A stretch of 64,000 bases of DNA from Larkinella rosea (lineage in GTDB: Bacteria; Bacteroidota; Bacteroidia; Cytophagales; Spirosomataceae): positions 62,001-126,000 of the forward strand of contig NZ_RQJO01000016.1 of NCBI RefSeq assembly GCF_003858635.1, given 5' to 3'. The notes under the pieces were generated by a model. It searched no databases. It had not been told where the DNA came from and saw only the letters and a list, made by a program, of their open reading frames with translations. Below are positions 47,378 through 55,551 of this stretch, piece after piece; the first letter of the stretch is position 1, and each line of letters opens with the position of its first letter. The position numbers and the translations under genes are program-made.

Positions 47378-48339
47378 TGCACAACCGGCTGTTTACGAAT
47401 CGGTTGCGGCACTTCGGCGTAGTCAAACGGATACTTGCTGATCAGGTCGCGAATCTGGTGGCTAAACTCCCGAAACGATTCTTCCCACTGCTCGGCTTCG
47501 TCTTTTTTGTACGCATAAAATCCTTTTTCGGTTACCATTCCCAAACCGCCGTCCTGCACGATTTCGTTGAAAAACCGGGGAACATGGCGGGCTTTCGACA
47601 GTTCAGGAAACAGATCCTGCATCACCACGCCGTAAATGAAGGTGCCCATCAAATCCATGTACCGGAAATTGCCCGAAAACGGCAGGTAATAACCGGGATC
47701 GTTCCGGCAGGCGCGGTCGACATCCTCGACGGTCACGTAGCCATTTTCCACCAGGTAAAACGCTTCCCGAATCATGGCGCACAACAGGCGCGTTCGGATA
47801 CCGTTGTCGTTGCGAACCACATACGGGTCTTTTTGCCAGACCAGTTTGGCCGTCGTATAAAACGCATTGACCTGGCGGCTGTCCGTTTTATCATTGGCAA
47901 TAATTTCCAGAAAATAAGTTGTATCGGCGGGAATTGTCCAGTTGACGCCAATGATCCGTTCCGGGTTGGAGGCCTCCTGCTGAAGCGTGCTGAGCGGAAT
48001 GCTTTCGGTATTGATGGCAATCAGCGCATCGGACGGAAGAACCGCTTCCAGTTGCCGGATCAGGGCTTTTTTCTGAACCTCATTTTCATCCGTACAGGCA
48101 ATCACCTGGCTAAAATCGGCGGCTTCGTCCAGCCGGTCGATTACCGTCAAAAACCGGTCTGATGAATTGATTTCCAGTTGATTCGGCGAAACCGGCGCAC
48201 TCGCAGGGTTCTCAAACCGACTGTCGGCACAGACCGTAACCGGGTGGCCCGCCTGTCGTAAACAGTTGACAATTCCGGTCGTCAGTTTGCTCCAGCCCGT
48301 GACGAGGATCGGTTCTCTTTCAGGTGATGTATGACTCAT
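47374..48339 (-). CDS. Degenerate 3-hydroxyacyl-CoA dehydrogenase paralogue (probable pseudoenzyme)
   Basis: A 321-aa protein homologous over its full length to the intact enzyme at 49717-50694 (shared REAFYLVENG/REGLHLVENG and EKGFYAY/AKGLYDY regions). The nucleotide-binding GLGLMG reads GWSKLT here. Aligned active-site positions are changed: Ser124 to Glu112, His145 to Asn133, Asn196 to Thr183; only the Glu (145) is kept. The reading frame is intact and ATGA-coupled to the dipeptidase gene, so it is probably expressed with a non-redox role. Confidence 0.85.
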   Translation of the reverse strand: MSHTSPEREPILVTGWSKLTTGIVNCLRQAGHPVTVCADSRFENPASAPVSPNQLEINSSDRFLTVIDRLDEAADFSQVIACTDENEVQKKALIRQLEAVLPSDALIAINTESIPLSTLQQEASNPERIIGVNWTIPADTTYFLEIIANDKTDSRQVNAFYTTAKLVWQKDPYVVRNDNGIRTRLLCAMIREAFYLVENGYVTVEDVDRACRNDPGYYLPFSGNFRYMDLMGTFIYGVVMQDLFPELSKARHVPRFFNEIVQDGGLGMVTEKGFYAYKKDEAEQWEESFREFSHQIRDLISKYPFDYAEVPQPIRKQPVVQ

Positions 48340-48408
48340 AATTCAGGTGTGTTAAAACGCGGGGAACACGTACGCTTCGACGTTCTGCACTTATTTCCGG
48401 TTTTCCAA

Positions 48409-49707
48409 CTATAGATTTCCAAGCACTTCGCGGGCCGTTTCGATGGCATGGTCGATGTCGGCTTCGGTATGGGCGGCACTGATGTACCACAGCCCCCGGC
48501 CAATGACCCGAACGCCTTTGTCGTGCATACCCGCAATAAATTTGCCGAGTTTCGCCTTGTCATACGACAGCGTATCCCGGTAATCGGTAACGCTTTCCAG
48601 ATTGGTAAACCCGGAATGGAACATCGGCCCGAGGCCCTGTACCTTCAGATTCTGACCGGTTTCGGCGGCTGCCTGCCGCAAACCCGCCATCAGTTTCTGA
48701 CCAAACCGGTACAGCCGCTCGTGTGGTTGATCGCGCTCCAGAACCTGAATCGTGGCCAAGGCGGCTGCAATGGTCGGATTTCCGGCGTTCATCGTCCCCG
48801 CGTGAATGACCCTGGCTTCTTCGATCAGGCGCATCCAGTCGTATTTACCAACAATGGCGCTGATCGGATACCCGCTGGCGATGGCTTTGGCGAAAATGGA
48901 CAGATCGGGCGTGATGCCAAAATAATGCTGCGCCCCCCGGAGCGAAACCCGAAAACCGGTGATCACTTCGTCGAAAATGAGGGCGATCCCGTATTCATCG
49001 CAGATGTCGCGCAAGCCCTGCAAAAAACCGTCTTTGGGCAGAATGCAGCCGTTGTTGCACATAATCGGCTCGGTAATGATGGCGGCCAGTTCGTGGTGGT
49101 GTTCGGCAACGGTTTTTCGAACCAGTTCCAGATCGTTCCACGGCAGAATCAGGAATTCGTCGCGGGCGTTGTCGGCCAAACCGGCGCTCCAGGGATACGC
49201 ATTCGGAGACTCCCGATCGCCCAAGGCGTCGGCGGAGGGCTGCGAAAGCCCCCACGCGACGTTATCCAACCAACCGTGATAATGGCCTTCAAAACGGAGA
49301 AATTTGGGTTTGCCGGTTTTGGCGCGGGCGATCCGAAAAGCGGTTTGCACGGCTTCGGAACCGTCGAGGCAAAACCGCATCAATTCGGCAGAGGGAATCA
49401 GGTCGGCGAGCTTCTCGGCAAGTTCGATTTCCCGGTGGTGTTGTCCGGCAAAGAGCTGGCCTTTTTCGGAATACTCGTTAATGGCCTGCAACACGTCCGG
49501 ATGCGAATGGCCGAGCAACAACGGCCCCTGGCTCAGCGTAAAATCCAGGTATTCGTTGCCGTCGACGTCGTAGATCCGACTTCCTTTCCCATGCGTATAA
49601 AAAATAGCGTGTGGATGATTGTACTTACGAAACTCGGACGAAACGCCCCCGGCCAGTACTTTTTTCGCCCGTTCGAGCAGGGCGGCCGATTCGGTATACT
49701 GTGTCAT
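48409..49707 (-). CDS. Class III PLP aminotransferase (glutamate-1-semialdehyde aminomutase-like)
   Basis: A 432-aa aminotransferase of the hemL-like branch of class III. PLP Lys274 is in IFAKAIASGYPISAI; FDEVITGFR carries the Asp that binds the pyridine nitrogen; GSEAVQTAFRIARA and HYHGWLDNV are also typical. True haem-pathway aminomutases are not found in such catabolic operons, and related beta-amino-acid transaminases have the same features, so transamination of a beta- or omega-amino acid is likely (inference). Confidence 0.88.
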   Translation of the reverse strand: MTQYTESAALLERAKKVLAGGVSSEFRKYNHPHAIFYTHGKGSRIYDVDGNEYLDFTLSQGPLLLGHSHPDVLQAINEYSEKGQLFAGQHHREIELAEKLADLIPSAELMRFCLDGSEAVQTAFRIARAKTGKPKFLRFEGHYHGWLDNVAWGLSQPSADALGDRESPNAYPWSAGLADNARDEFLILPWNDLELVRKTVAEHHHELAAIITEPIMCNNGCILPKDGFLQGLRDICDEYGIALIFDEVITGFRVSLRGAQHYFGITPDLSIFAKAIASGYPISAIVGKYDWMRLIEEARVIHAGTMNAGNPTIAAALATIQVLERDQPHERLYRFGQKLMAGLRQAAAETGQNLKVQGLGPMFHSGFTNLESVTDYRDTLSYDKAKLGKFIAGMHDKGVRVIGRGLWYISAAHTEADIDHAIETAREVLGNL

Positions 49708-49716
49708 TGTGTTGAT

Positions 49717-50694
49717 TTAGCCGATTCGCTGGTCGGTCCGGAACGGATACCGGGCGGCCAATTGGTAAATATCTTTGTTAAAAACCGCAAAGGCTTTGTC
49801 CCATTCCTTCGCTTCTTCTTCGGTATAGTCATACAAGCCCTTCGCGCTCTGCGTTCCCCGGAGTTGCTGATCGACAAGCTGTTGCATTAGTTTGGGAACC
49901 TGTTCGGAGTTCGACAGCAGCGGAAAAAGGCGCCGGAAGATTTCGGGATAATCCTGCAAACCGGTGTAGTCCATCCGCCGGAAAATGCCCATCATCGTGA
50001 TCCAGGAACCGGCATCGTACCGGAACGCTTTGTCGACATCCTCCAGGCTCGCATCACCGTTTTCCACCAGGTGCAGGCCTTCGCGGTAAATGGCGTACAT
50101 CAGCCGGTTGGTGACAAAACCGCGAATGTCTTTCCGCAGCAGTGTGGGTTCTTTTTTCCAGTAATGGGCCAGTTCGAACGCCCAGTTGGCGCGTTCCAGC
50201 GAGGTTTCTGTACCGCAGGTAATTTCCATAAACCGGGTCATGTACGCCGGTTCGGCCCAGTGAATGCCCAAAAACCGCTCCGGATTCGGGACATACTGCT
50301 GCAGCATGCTGATCGGAATGGCCGACGTATTGCTGGCAATGATGGCATCGCTGCTGACCACGTCCGCAATTTTCCGGTAAACGATCTGTTTGATGGCAAT
50401 TTTTTCCGTCACACATTCCAGCACCATCTGACAATCGCTCAGGACGCTATAATCCGCCGAAACCGTCAGTTGGGCCATGTATTCCGCCACCGATTGGGTG
50501 AGTAAATCCGCTTCCTCGCCGTGTCTGATCTGACTTTGAATGCGTTCCGGCGCGTCGGCCAGCTCATCGGGCAGCGGAGCAATCGCTTTCACCGGGTGGC
50601 CCGCCAGCAGCAGAGCCGCCACGATGCTGCTTCCCATCAACCCAAGTCCGACAACGCCTACGCTGATCTCCCTCGTTTGTATAGTCTCATCCAT
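49717..50694 (-). CDS. 3-hydroxyacyl-CoA dehydrogenase family enzyme
   Basis: A 325-aa NAD-dependent dehydrogenase with the intact Rossmann motif VGVVGLGLMGSSIVAALLLAG and all four active-site residues: Ser124 (SNTSAIP), His145 (GIHWAEP), Glu157 (RFMEITCG) and Asn196 (GFVTNRL). Size matches short family members such as 3-hydroxybutyryl-CoA, L-gulonate and carnitine dehydrogenases; without CoA genes nearby a free 3-hydroxy acid is possible. It is the second gene of the operon, 14 bases after RidA. Confidence 0.92.
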   Translation of the reverse strand: MDETIQTREISVGVVGLGLMGSSIVAALLLAGHPVKAIAPLPDELADAPERIQSQIRHGEEADLLTQSVAEYMAQLTVSADYSVLSDCQMVLECVTEKIAIKQIVYRKIADVVSSDAIIASNTSAIPISMLQQYVPNPERFLGIHWAEPAYMTRFMEITCGTETSLERANWAFELAHYWKKEPTLLRKDIRGFVTNRLMYAIYREGLHLVENGDASLEDVDKAFRYDAGSWITMMGIFRRMDYTGLQDYPEIFRRLFPLLSNSEQVPKLMQQLVDQQLRGTQSAKGLYDYTEEEAKEWDKAFAVFNKDIYQLAARYPFRTDQRIG

Positions 50695-50708
50695 TCGCCG
50701 AACCGGTT

Positions 50709-51098
50709 TTAGGCCGGGAGTTTAACAATGCAATCAATTTCTACTTTCAATCCTTCCGCCAGCACCGACTGCACCGTAGTCCGGGCGGGTTTGATGCCCG
50801 GAAAATAACTGGCATACACCACATTGTAGCGATCGAAGTCGGCAATGTCGGCCAGGTGGGCAGTACATTTTACGACATCGTCCATCGTGGCACCCGCCGA
50901 TTCGATGATGGCTTTGATATTGGTCAGGGTCAGGTGGGTTTCTTCTTCAATGGATCCCAGCACGAATTGGGACGTTTTAAAATCAACGGCGGCTTGTCCG
51001 CTAATGAACAGAAAGCCACCGGCAATCACGCCATCCGAATAGGCACCGGTTGCAAAGGCGGGATCGCGGTCGGGGTGGATTACTTTTGTTTTACTCAT
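50709..51098 (-). CDS. RidA (YjgF/UK114) family enamine/imine deaminase
   Basis: A 129-aa protein with the RidA pattern GGFLFISGQAAVD, the substrate-binding Arg in KPARTTVQSVLAEG and EIDCIVKLP at the C-terminus. RidA proteins hydrolyse reactive imine/enamine intermediates released by PLP enzymes, which fits the aminotransferase encoded two genes later. It is the first gene of the 11-gene operon, about 60 bases after the inferred transcription start. Confidence 0.95.
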   Translation of the reverse strand: MSKTKVIHPDRDPAFATGAYSDGVIAGGFLFISGQAAVDFKTSQFVLGSIEEETHLTLTNIKAIIESAGATMDDVVKCTAHLADIADFDRYNVVYASYFPGIKPARTTVQSVLAEGLKVEIDCIVKLPA

Positions 51099-51166
51099 GC
51101 GTGAAAATGCAGTGATAGAATAGAAGGTCGTCGGAGGGCATGCAGTATCGGCCCTCTAATTATCAG

Positions 51167-51230
51167 CAAAAGTAGTCCCGCAAGTTTGCTATTCCTGTTA
51201 CTTTTATCCATATTTCTAATACTATTTTTC
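51167..51230 (-). promoter_or_regulatory. Island regulon promoter, copy B (RidA operon)
   Basis: Read on the minus strand, 51230-51195 matches the 36-bp element at 52213-52248 at 31 of 36 positions (GAAAAATAGTATTA and ATAAAAGTA are identical). Exactly 20 bases later TACTTTTG (51174-51167) is a perfect TAnnTTTG box. A GAGGGC/GCCCTC hairpin (51135-51156) lies in the leader. No -33 TTTG is present. Confidence 0.82.
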
Positions 51231-51301
51231 ATAACTCTTCGCCGAAATCAGGATTTTCGATATACTTACTGACCGGTTTTATCTTCTATGCCCTATTTAC
51301 G

Positions 51302-52171
51302 ATGAAAACAGTTGAATTTCGGTTACCGCAGGAATATGACAAATCTTTTATTGTATTTCAGGAAATTGGCCAATTTTTTCCTTGTCCCTGGCATTATCAT
51401 CCCGAATACGAGCTGGTTCTGGTGTTAAAAAGTACCGGTCGGCGAATGGTGGGCGATCACATCGGTTATTTCGACGCGGGTGATCTGGTTTTTATGGGGC
51501 CGTCGCTGCCGCACGTCTGGGTGAACGATCCGGAGTTTTTCAAGGGCGAAGCCGGTTATCAGGCCGACGCCATCGTGGTGCAGTTCGTCGATGCGTTTCT
51601 GGGCAAGCCGTTCATGGAAATCCCCGAAATGGAAGCATTCCGCAGTTTCCTGCTACGATCCAACCGGGGCATGGTCATTAAAGGTGAAACCCGTGAAAAA
51701 ATAACCGCTCTGATGACCCAAATGCTACCGATGAACGGGCTGCAGCGGCTATCGTCCCTCCTCCAACTATTTGACCTTCTGGCACATACAACTGAATACG
51801 AATACCTGGCGAGCCCCGGTTTTGTGCAGAATACCCAGCTCAAGTCGTCCGATCACCTCCGGAAGATCAACCAATATATAATGCAGAATTTTCAGGAAGA
51901 AATCACATTGTCAGAAATTGCGGGTGTAGCCAATATGGCCCTGACCACGTTCTGCTGTTTTTTCAAGGATCACTACCGGGTCTCGTTTGTCGAATACCTG
52001 AATACCGTGCGTATCGGGTACGCGTGCAAGCTGATTTCCGAGAAGGATCTGAACATTGTGGAAGCCGCCGGTGAGAGCGGTTTTAATAACCTGGCCAACT
52101 TCAACCGGCAGTTCAAAAAAATCAAAAATATGACCCCCAGTGAGTATCGGAGGACGCTAAACGTCGTCTAA
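51302..52171 (+). CDS. AraC family transcriptional regulator with cupin sensor domain
   Basis: A 289-aa regulator. The N-terminal cupin (about 15-110; WHYHPEYELVLVLKS, YFDAGDLVFMGPSLPHVW) senses a ligand; the C-terminal AraC double helix-turn-helix (about 185-285; EEITLSEIAGVANMALTTF, VEAAGESGFNNLANFNRQFK, TPSEYRRTL) binds DNA. It is divergent from the RidA operon and directly precedes the locus 3 SusC gene. Both flanking promoters, and that at 34803, carry the same element, so it is the most likely activator of the island. Confidence 0.94.
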   Translation: MKTVEFRLPQEYDKSFIVFQEIGQFFPCPWHYHPEYELVLVLKSTGRRMVGDHIGYFDAGDLVFMGPSLPHVWVNDPEFFKGEAGYQADAIVVQFVDAFLGKPFMEIPEMEAFRSFLLRSNRGMVIKGETREKITALMTQMLPMNGLQRLSSLLQLFDLLAHTTEYEYLASPGFVQNTQLKSSDHLRKINQYIMQNFQEEITLSEIAGVANMALTTFCCFFKDHYRVSFVEYLNTVRIGYACKLISEKDLNIVEAAGESGFNNLANFNRQFKKIKNMTPSEYRRTLNVV

Positions 52172-52183
52172 ACTTCTTTTCTC

Positions 52184-52276
52184 CCGAAAAATAGTATCGT
52201 TGCTGCTTTTCCGAAAAATAGTATTACAAATACAAATAAAAGTAGCAGAATACAATAGAAACGAAACTTAATTTTG
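52184..52276 (+). promoter_or_regulatory. Island regulon promoter, copy C (locus 3 SusC)
   Basis: The 36-bp element is at 52213-52248, followed by exactly 20 bases and the perfect -7 box TAATTTTG (52269-52276); the ATG is 40 bases further. CCGAAAAATAGTAT occurs twice as a direct repeat (52184-52197 and 52211-52224, 27 bases apart). Within the element AATAGTA and AAAAGTA are 21 bases apart, two helical turns, as expected for an AraC-type dimer on direct half-sites. No -33 TTTG is present. Confidence 0.82.
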
Positions 52277-52315
52277 CTATCGTCAAATTTGGTACGACTT
52301 TCTATTTAAGATACT

Positions 52316-55300
52316 ATGGAAAAGAAAACTTTACCTGCTGTTTTTTTCGAAAAACGCTGTTTTTTGCTGGTCGTCCTCTTCTTCACCAGTCTGGCCGTTT
52401 TCGCTCAGCAAACCCGCTCTGTCAAAGGAAAAATTACCGATGAACGCAACGAAGGTTTACCCGGCGTCAGCATCGTTCTGAAAGGAACCACCACCGGAAC
52501 CACTACGGATGCCAGTGGTCAGTACACGCTCAACGTACCGAACAACCAGGCGGTTTTGGTCTTCAGCTTTCTGGGGTACGAATCCCAGGAAATCGTCGTT
52601 GGCAACCAGGCGCTGCTGGATGTGACGCTGAAAGGCGATAGTAAAACCCTGAACGAAGTCGTTGTTGTCGGTTACGGAACGCAGTCGCGGGAAGTGCTGA
52701 CAACCTCCGTTTCGAAGCTGGACACGAAAGTGCTGGAAAACATTCCGTACGCCAACGCGGCTTCGGCCTTGCAGGGTACGCTGCCGGGCGTTCGGGTGCA
52801 GGGAACGGAATCCGGTGGGCAACCGGGCGCGGCTCCCCGGATCATCATTCGCGGGGGAACGTCCATCAACAACCCCAACGGCGCGGCCCCGCTTTACATC
52901 ATCGACGGGATCATTCGGACCAATATGAATGACATCAACCCCGACGACATCGAGTCGCTGCAAGTGCTGAAAGATGCCGCTTCGACGGCTATTTATGGCG
53001 CGCGGGGTTCCAACGGGGTGGTGATTATTACCACTAAAACCGGTAAGAGCGGCAAAACCCGGGTGACCTATTCGTATGACCTGATTTTCTCAAAACCGGG
53101 TAAAATGTACGAAATGGCCTCGGCCCGCGACTACATTTACCTGCAACGACTCGGGGCGGTTCGCTCGGCGAAAAAAGACCCGACGGCCACGCGGCAGTTG
53201 ACGTTGGCGACCGGTGCGGGAACCGGTAACGACCTGACGAACAACACGGTATACACGACCCAATACCTCACGGAAGCCAATAAATACAAACTGAACGAAG
53301 GCTGGGAAAGCATGCCCGACCCGCTGGATTCGTCCAAAACGATCATTTTTCAGGGGACTGATTACCAGAAACTGATTTATCAGGACGGGGTTTCGCACAA
53401 CCATTACGTTTCATTGACCGGCGGTTCCGAAAAAGCGACGTTCAACGCGGGCATCGGCTATCTGAACAATCAGGGAACGGTGATCACGACCAAATACGAC
53501 CGCCTGACCTTCAACCTCAACGGCGAACTCAAGGTGCGGGACAACCTGACGTTCTTTGGCCGGACGATGTACACCCGTTCGAGCAACAACGAGGTGTATA
53601 ATATTTCGCAGATTTTCTACCGCTCGGCGGCCAACGTGCCGACCTCGAAACTGTATTACGAAGACGGTTCGCTGGCACCGGGCTCCAACCGGGGTAACGG
53701 AAATCCGTTGTACTTCCTGAACAAGGACAAACGCGGCAATTCCATCGAAAACATGACGCTGTCGGTCGGTGGCCGCTGGGATATTTTGCCGGGTCTTTCG
53801 TTCGAACCCCAGGTTTCGATGTATAAACTGGCGACCGATGGCTATTCGTTTCTTCCCTCCTATTACAACGGAACCACGGCAGTAACGACACGGGCGGCCA
53901 GTTCTTCTTACACGAAGTTGACTCAGTATCAGGCGGATGCCGTTTTATCCTACGACAAAACGTTTGCCACATCGCATAATCTATCGATCAAAGGCGGTTT
54001 TTCTTACTTCGGTCGAAACAGCTTTGCCTTATCGGCCAGCGGCCAGGGCGCAGCTACGGATCTGATTCCGACGCTGAATGCGGCCACGACGCCGGTTTCG
54101 GTGGGTGGTTCGGTCAGTGATCAGGTGATTCTGGGCTATTTTGGCCGGGTCAACTACGATTACAAGCAGAAGTACCTGTTCTCGCTGAACGCCCGCTACG
54201 ACGGTGCTTCCAACCTGGGTGCCAGTCACAAATGGGGCTTTTTCCCGGGTGTTTCGGTCGGTTGGAACCTCCACCACGAAGAGTTCTGGAAAGCACTGCC
54301 CGCCGATCTGATTCAGTTGAAACTACGCGGAAGTTACGGGGTGAACGGAAACATCAGTGGTCTTTCCGACTTCCAGTCGCAGGGAGAATACGGTGTCGGT
54401 GCGCGTTATCTGGGCGTTTCTGCCGTACAAAATACCGTGATTCCAAACCCGAATCTGAAATGGGAACAGTCCAAGACCTTCAACGTCGGTGCCGATCTCG
54501 GCCTGTTCAAAAGCCGGGTAAACCTGATTGTCGATGTGTACCGTCGTGTGACCGACAACCTGCTGACCAGCCTGACGCTGCCGCCCTCGACCGGTTTTTC
54601 GAGTATCTTCACGAACCTGGCCAGCCTCGAAAACAAAGGGGTTGAACTCGAACTCAGCGCGCAGGTTCTGTCGCCCTCTTCCGCGCTGCAGTGGCAGATC
54701 GGCCTGAATGCGGCCAAAACCACGCACAAAATTCTGAAGCTGCCCTTCAACGGAACCGCAAACAACCGGATCGGTGGGTACAACGTGTATGATGCCGCCA
54801 GCGGATCATACATCTGGGTTGCTGGTTTGCAGGAAGGTGGGCGGATTGGCGACCATTACGCCTGGAACCAGATTGGCGTCTATGCCACGGACGAAGCCGC
54901 CAAATCAGCACCGGTGGATCAGATGATTACCTACGCCGATAAAACCAAATACGGTGGCGATGCGATCTTCCAGGATCTGGACGGCAACAACATCATCGAC
55001 GAACGGGATCGCGTTTACATGGGCAATCCGTTCCCGCTCTGGACCGGCGGTATTTCCAACACCCTGTCGTACAAGAACTTCAACTTCCTGATTCGGATGG
55101 ATTACGCGACGGGCCACACCATTTATAACTACGCCCGGGCGTTCATGGACGGTCAGTGGGCCGGGGTGAGCATGACGAAGGAAATGGCCGAAAAATCCTG
55201 GAAAAAACAGGGTGATATTGCCAGCATGGTGCAGTACCAGCCGGGGATTGGCAACTACAGCAACTGGCGCGGAACGGCCTGGCACGAATTAACGACCAAT

Positions 55301-55537
55301 TCCATCTATTACGAAAAAGGCGATTACCTGTGTCTGCGGGAAGTTACCCTGAGCTACAGCGTTCCGACGGCGGTTTTGCAGCGGTTTAAACTCAGTAACC
55401 TGCGCTTCAACCTGACCGGCAGCAACCTACATTACTTTACGGCTTACAAAGGCTTGAATCCGGAAGACGGCACCCGGGACAACGGTCGGTATCCGATTCC
55501 GAAGAACATCGCGTTTGGGGCTTCTCTTACCTTCTAA
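52316..55537 (+). CDS. SusC/RagA family TonB-linked outer-membrane transporter (locus 3)
   Basis: A 1073-aa transporter with a signal peptide ending VFAQQ, a carboxypeptidase-regulatory-like domain (GKITDERNEGLPGVSIVLKG), the SusC signature NEVVVVGYGTQSREVLTTSV, the plug (LQVLKDAASTAIYGARGSNG) and the barrel ending FGASLTF. It is preceded by the island regulon promoter and paired with the SusD gene 14 bases downstream. It is the only uptake system in the island and so the likely entrance for the substrate degraded by the co-regulated operons. Confidence 0.96.
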   Translation: MEKKTLPAVFFEKRCFLLVVLFFTSLAVFAQQTRSVKGKITDERNEGLPGVSIVLKGTTTGTTTDASGQYTLNVPNNQAVLVFSFLGYESQEIVVGNQALLDVTLKGDSKTLNEVVVVGYGTQSREVLTTSVSKLDTKVLENIPYANAASALQGTLPGVRVQGTESGGQPGAAPRIIIRGGTSINNPNGAAPLYIIDGIIRTNMNDINPDDIESLQVLKDAASTAIYGARGSNGVVIITTKTGKSGKTRVTYSYDLIFSKPGKMYEMASARDYIYLQRLGAVRSAKKDPTATRQLTLATGAGTGNDLTNNTVYTTQYLTEANKYKLNEGWESMPDPLDSSKTIIFQGTDYQKLIYQDGVSHNHYVSLTGGSEKATFNAGIGYLNNQGTVITTKYDRLTFNLNGELKVRDNLTFFGRTMYTRSSNNEVYNISQIFYRSAANVPTSKLYYEDGSLAPGSNRGNGNPLYFLNKDKRGNSIENMTLSVGGRWDILPGLSFEPQVSMYKLATDGYSFLPSYYNGTTAVTTRAASSSYTKLTQYQADAVLSYDKTFATSHNLSIKGGFSYFGRNSFALSASGQGAATDLIPTLNAATTPVSVGGSVSDQVILGYFGRVNYDYKQKYLFSLNARYDGASNLGASHKWGFFPGVSVGWNLHHEEFWKALPADLIQLKLRGSYGVNGNISGLSDFQSQGEYGVGARYLGVSAVQNTVIPNPNLKWEQSKTFNVGADLGLFKSRVNLIVDVYRRVTDNLLTSLTLPPSTGFSSIFTNLASLENKGVELELSAQVLSPSSALQWQIGLNAAKTTHKILKLPFNGTANNRIGGYNVYDAASGSYIWVAGLQEGGRIGDHYAWNQIGVYATDEAAKSAPVDQMITYADKTKYGGDAIFQDLDGNNIIDERDRVYMGNPFPLWTGGISNTLSYKNFNFLIRMDYATGHTIYNYARAFMDGQWAGVSMTKEMAEKSWKKQGDIASMVQYQPGIGNYSNWRGTAWHELTTNSIYYEKGDYLCLREVTLSYSVPTAVLQRFKLSNLRFNLTGSNLHYFTAYKGLNPEDGTRDNGRYPIPKNIAFGASLTF

Positions 55538-55551
55538 TCACTCGCTGAACC

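Noticed and set aside
48409-49707. Haem-biosynthesis hemL
   Set aside because: The protein is similar to hemL, but its position in a catabolic operon with RidA and dehydrogenases argues for a catabolic aminotransferase.
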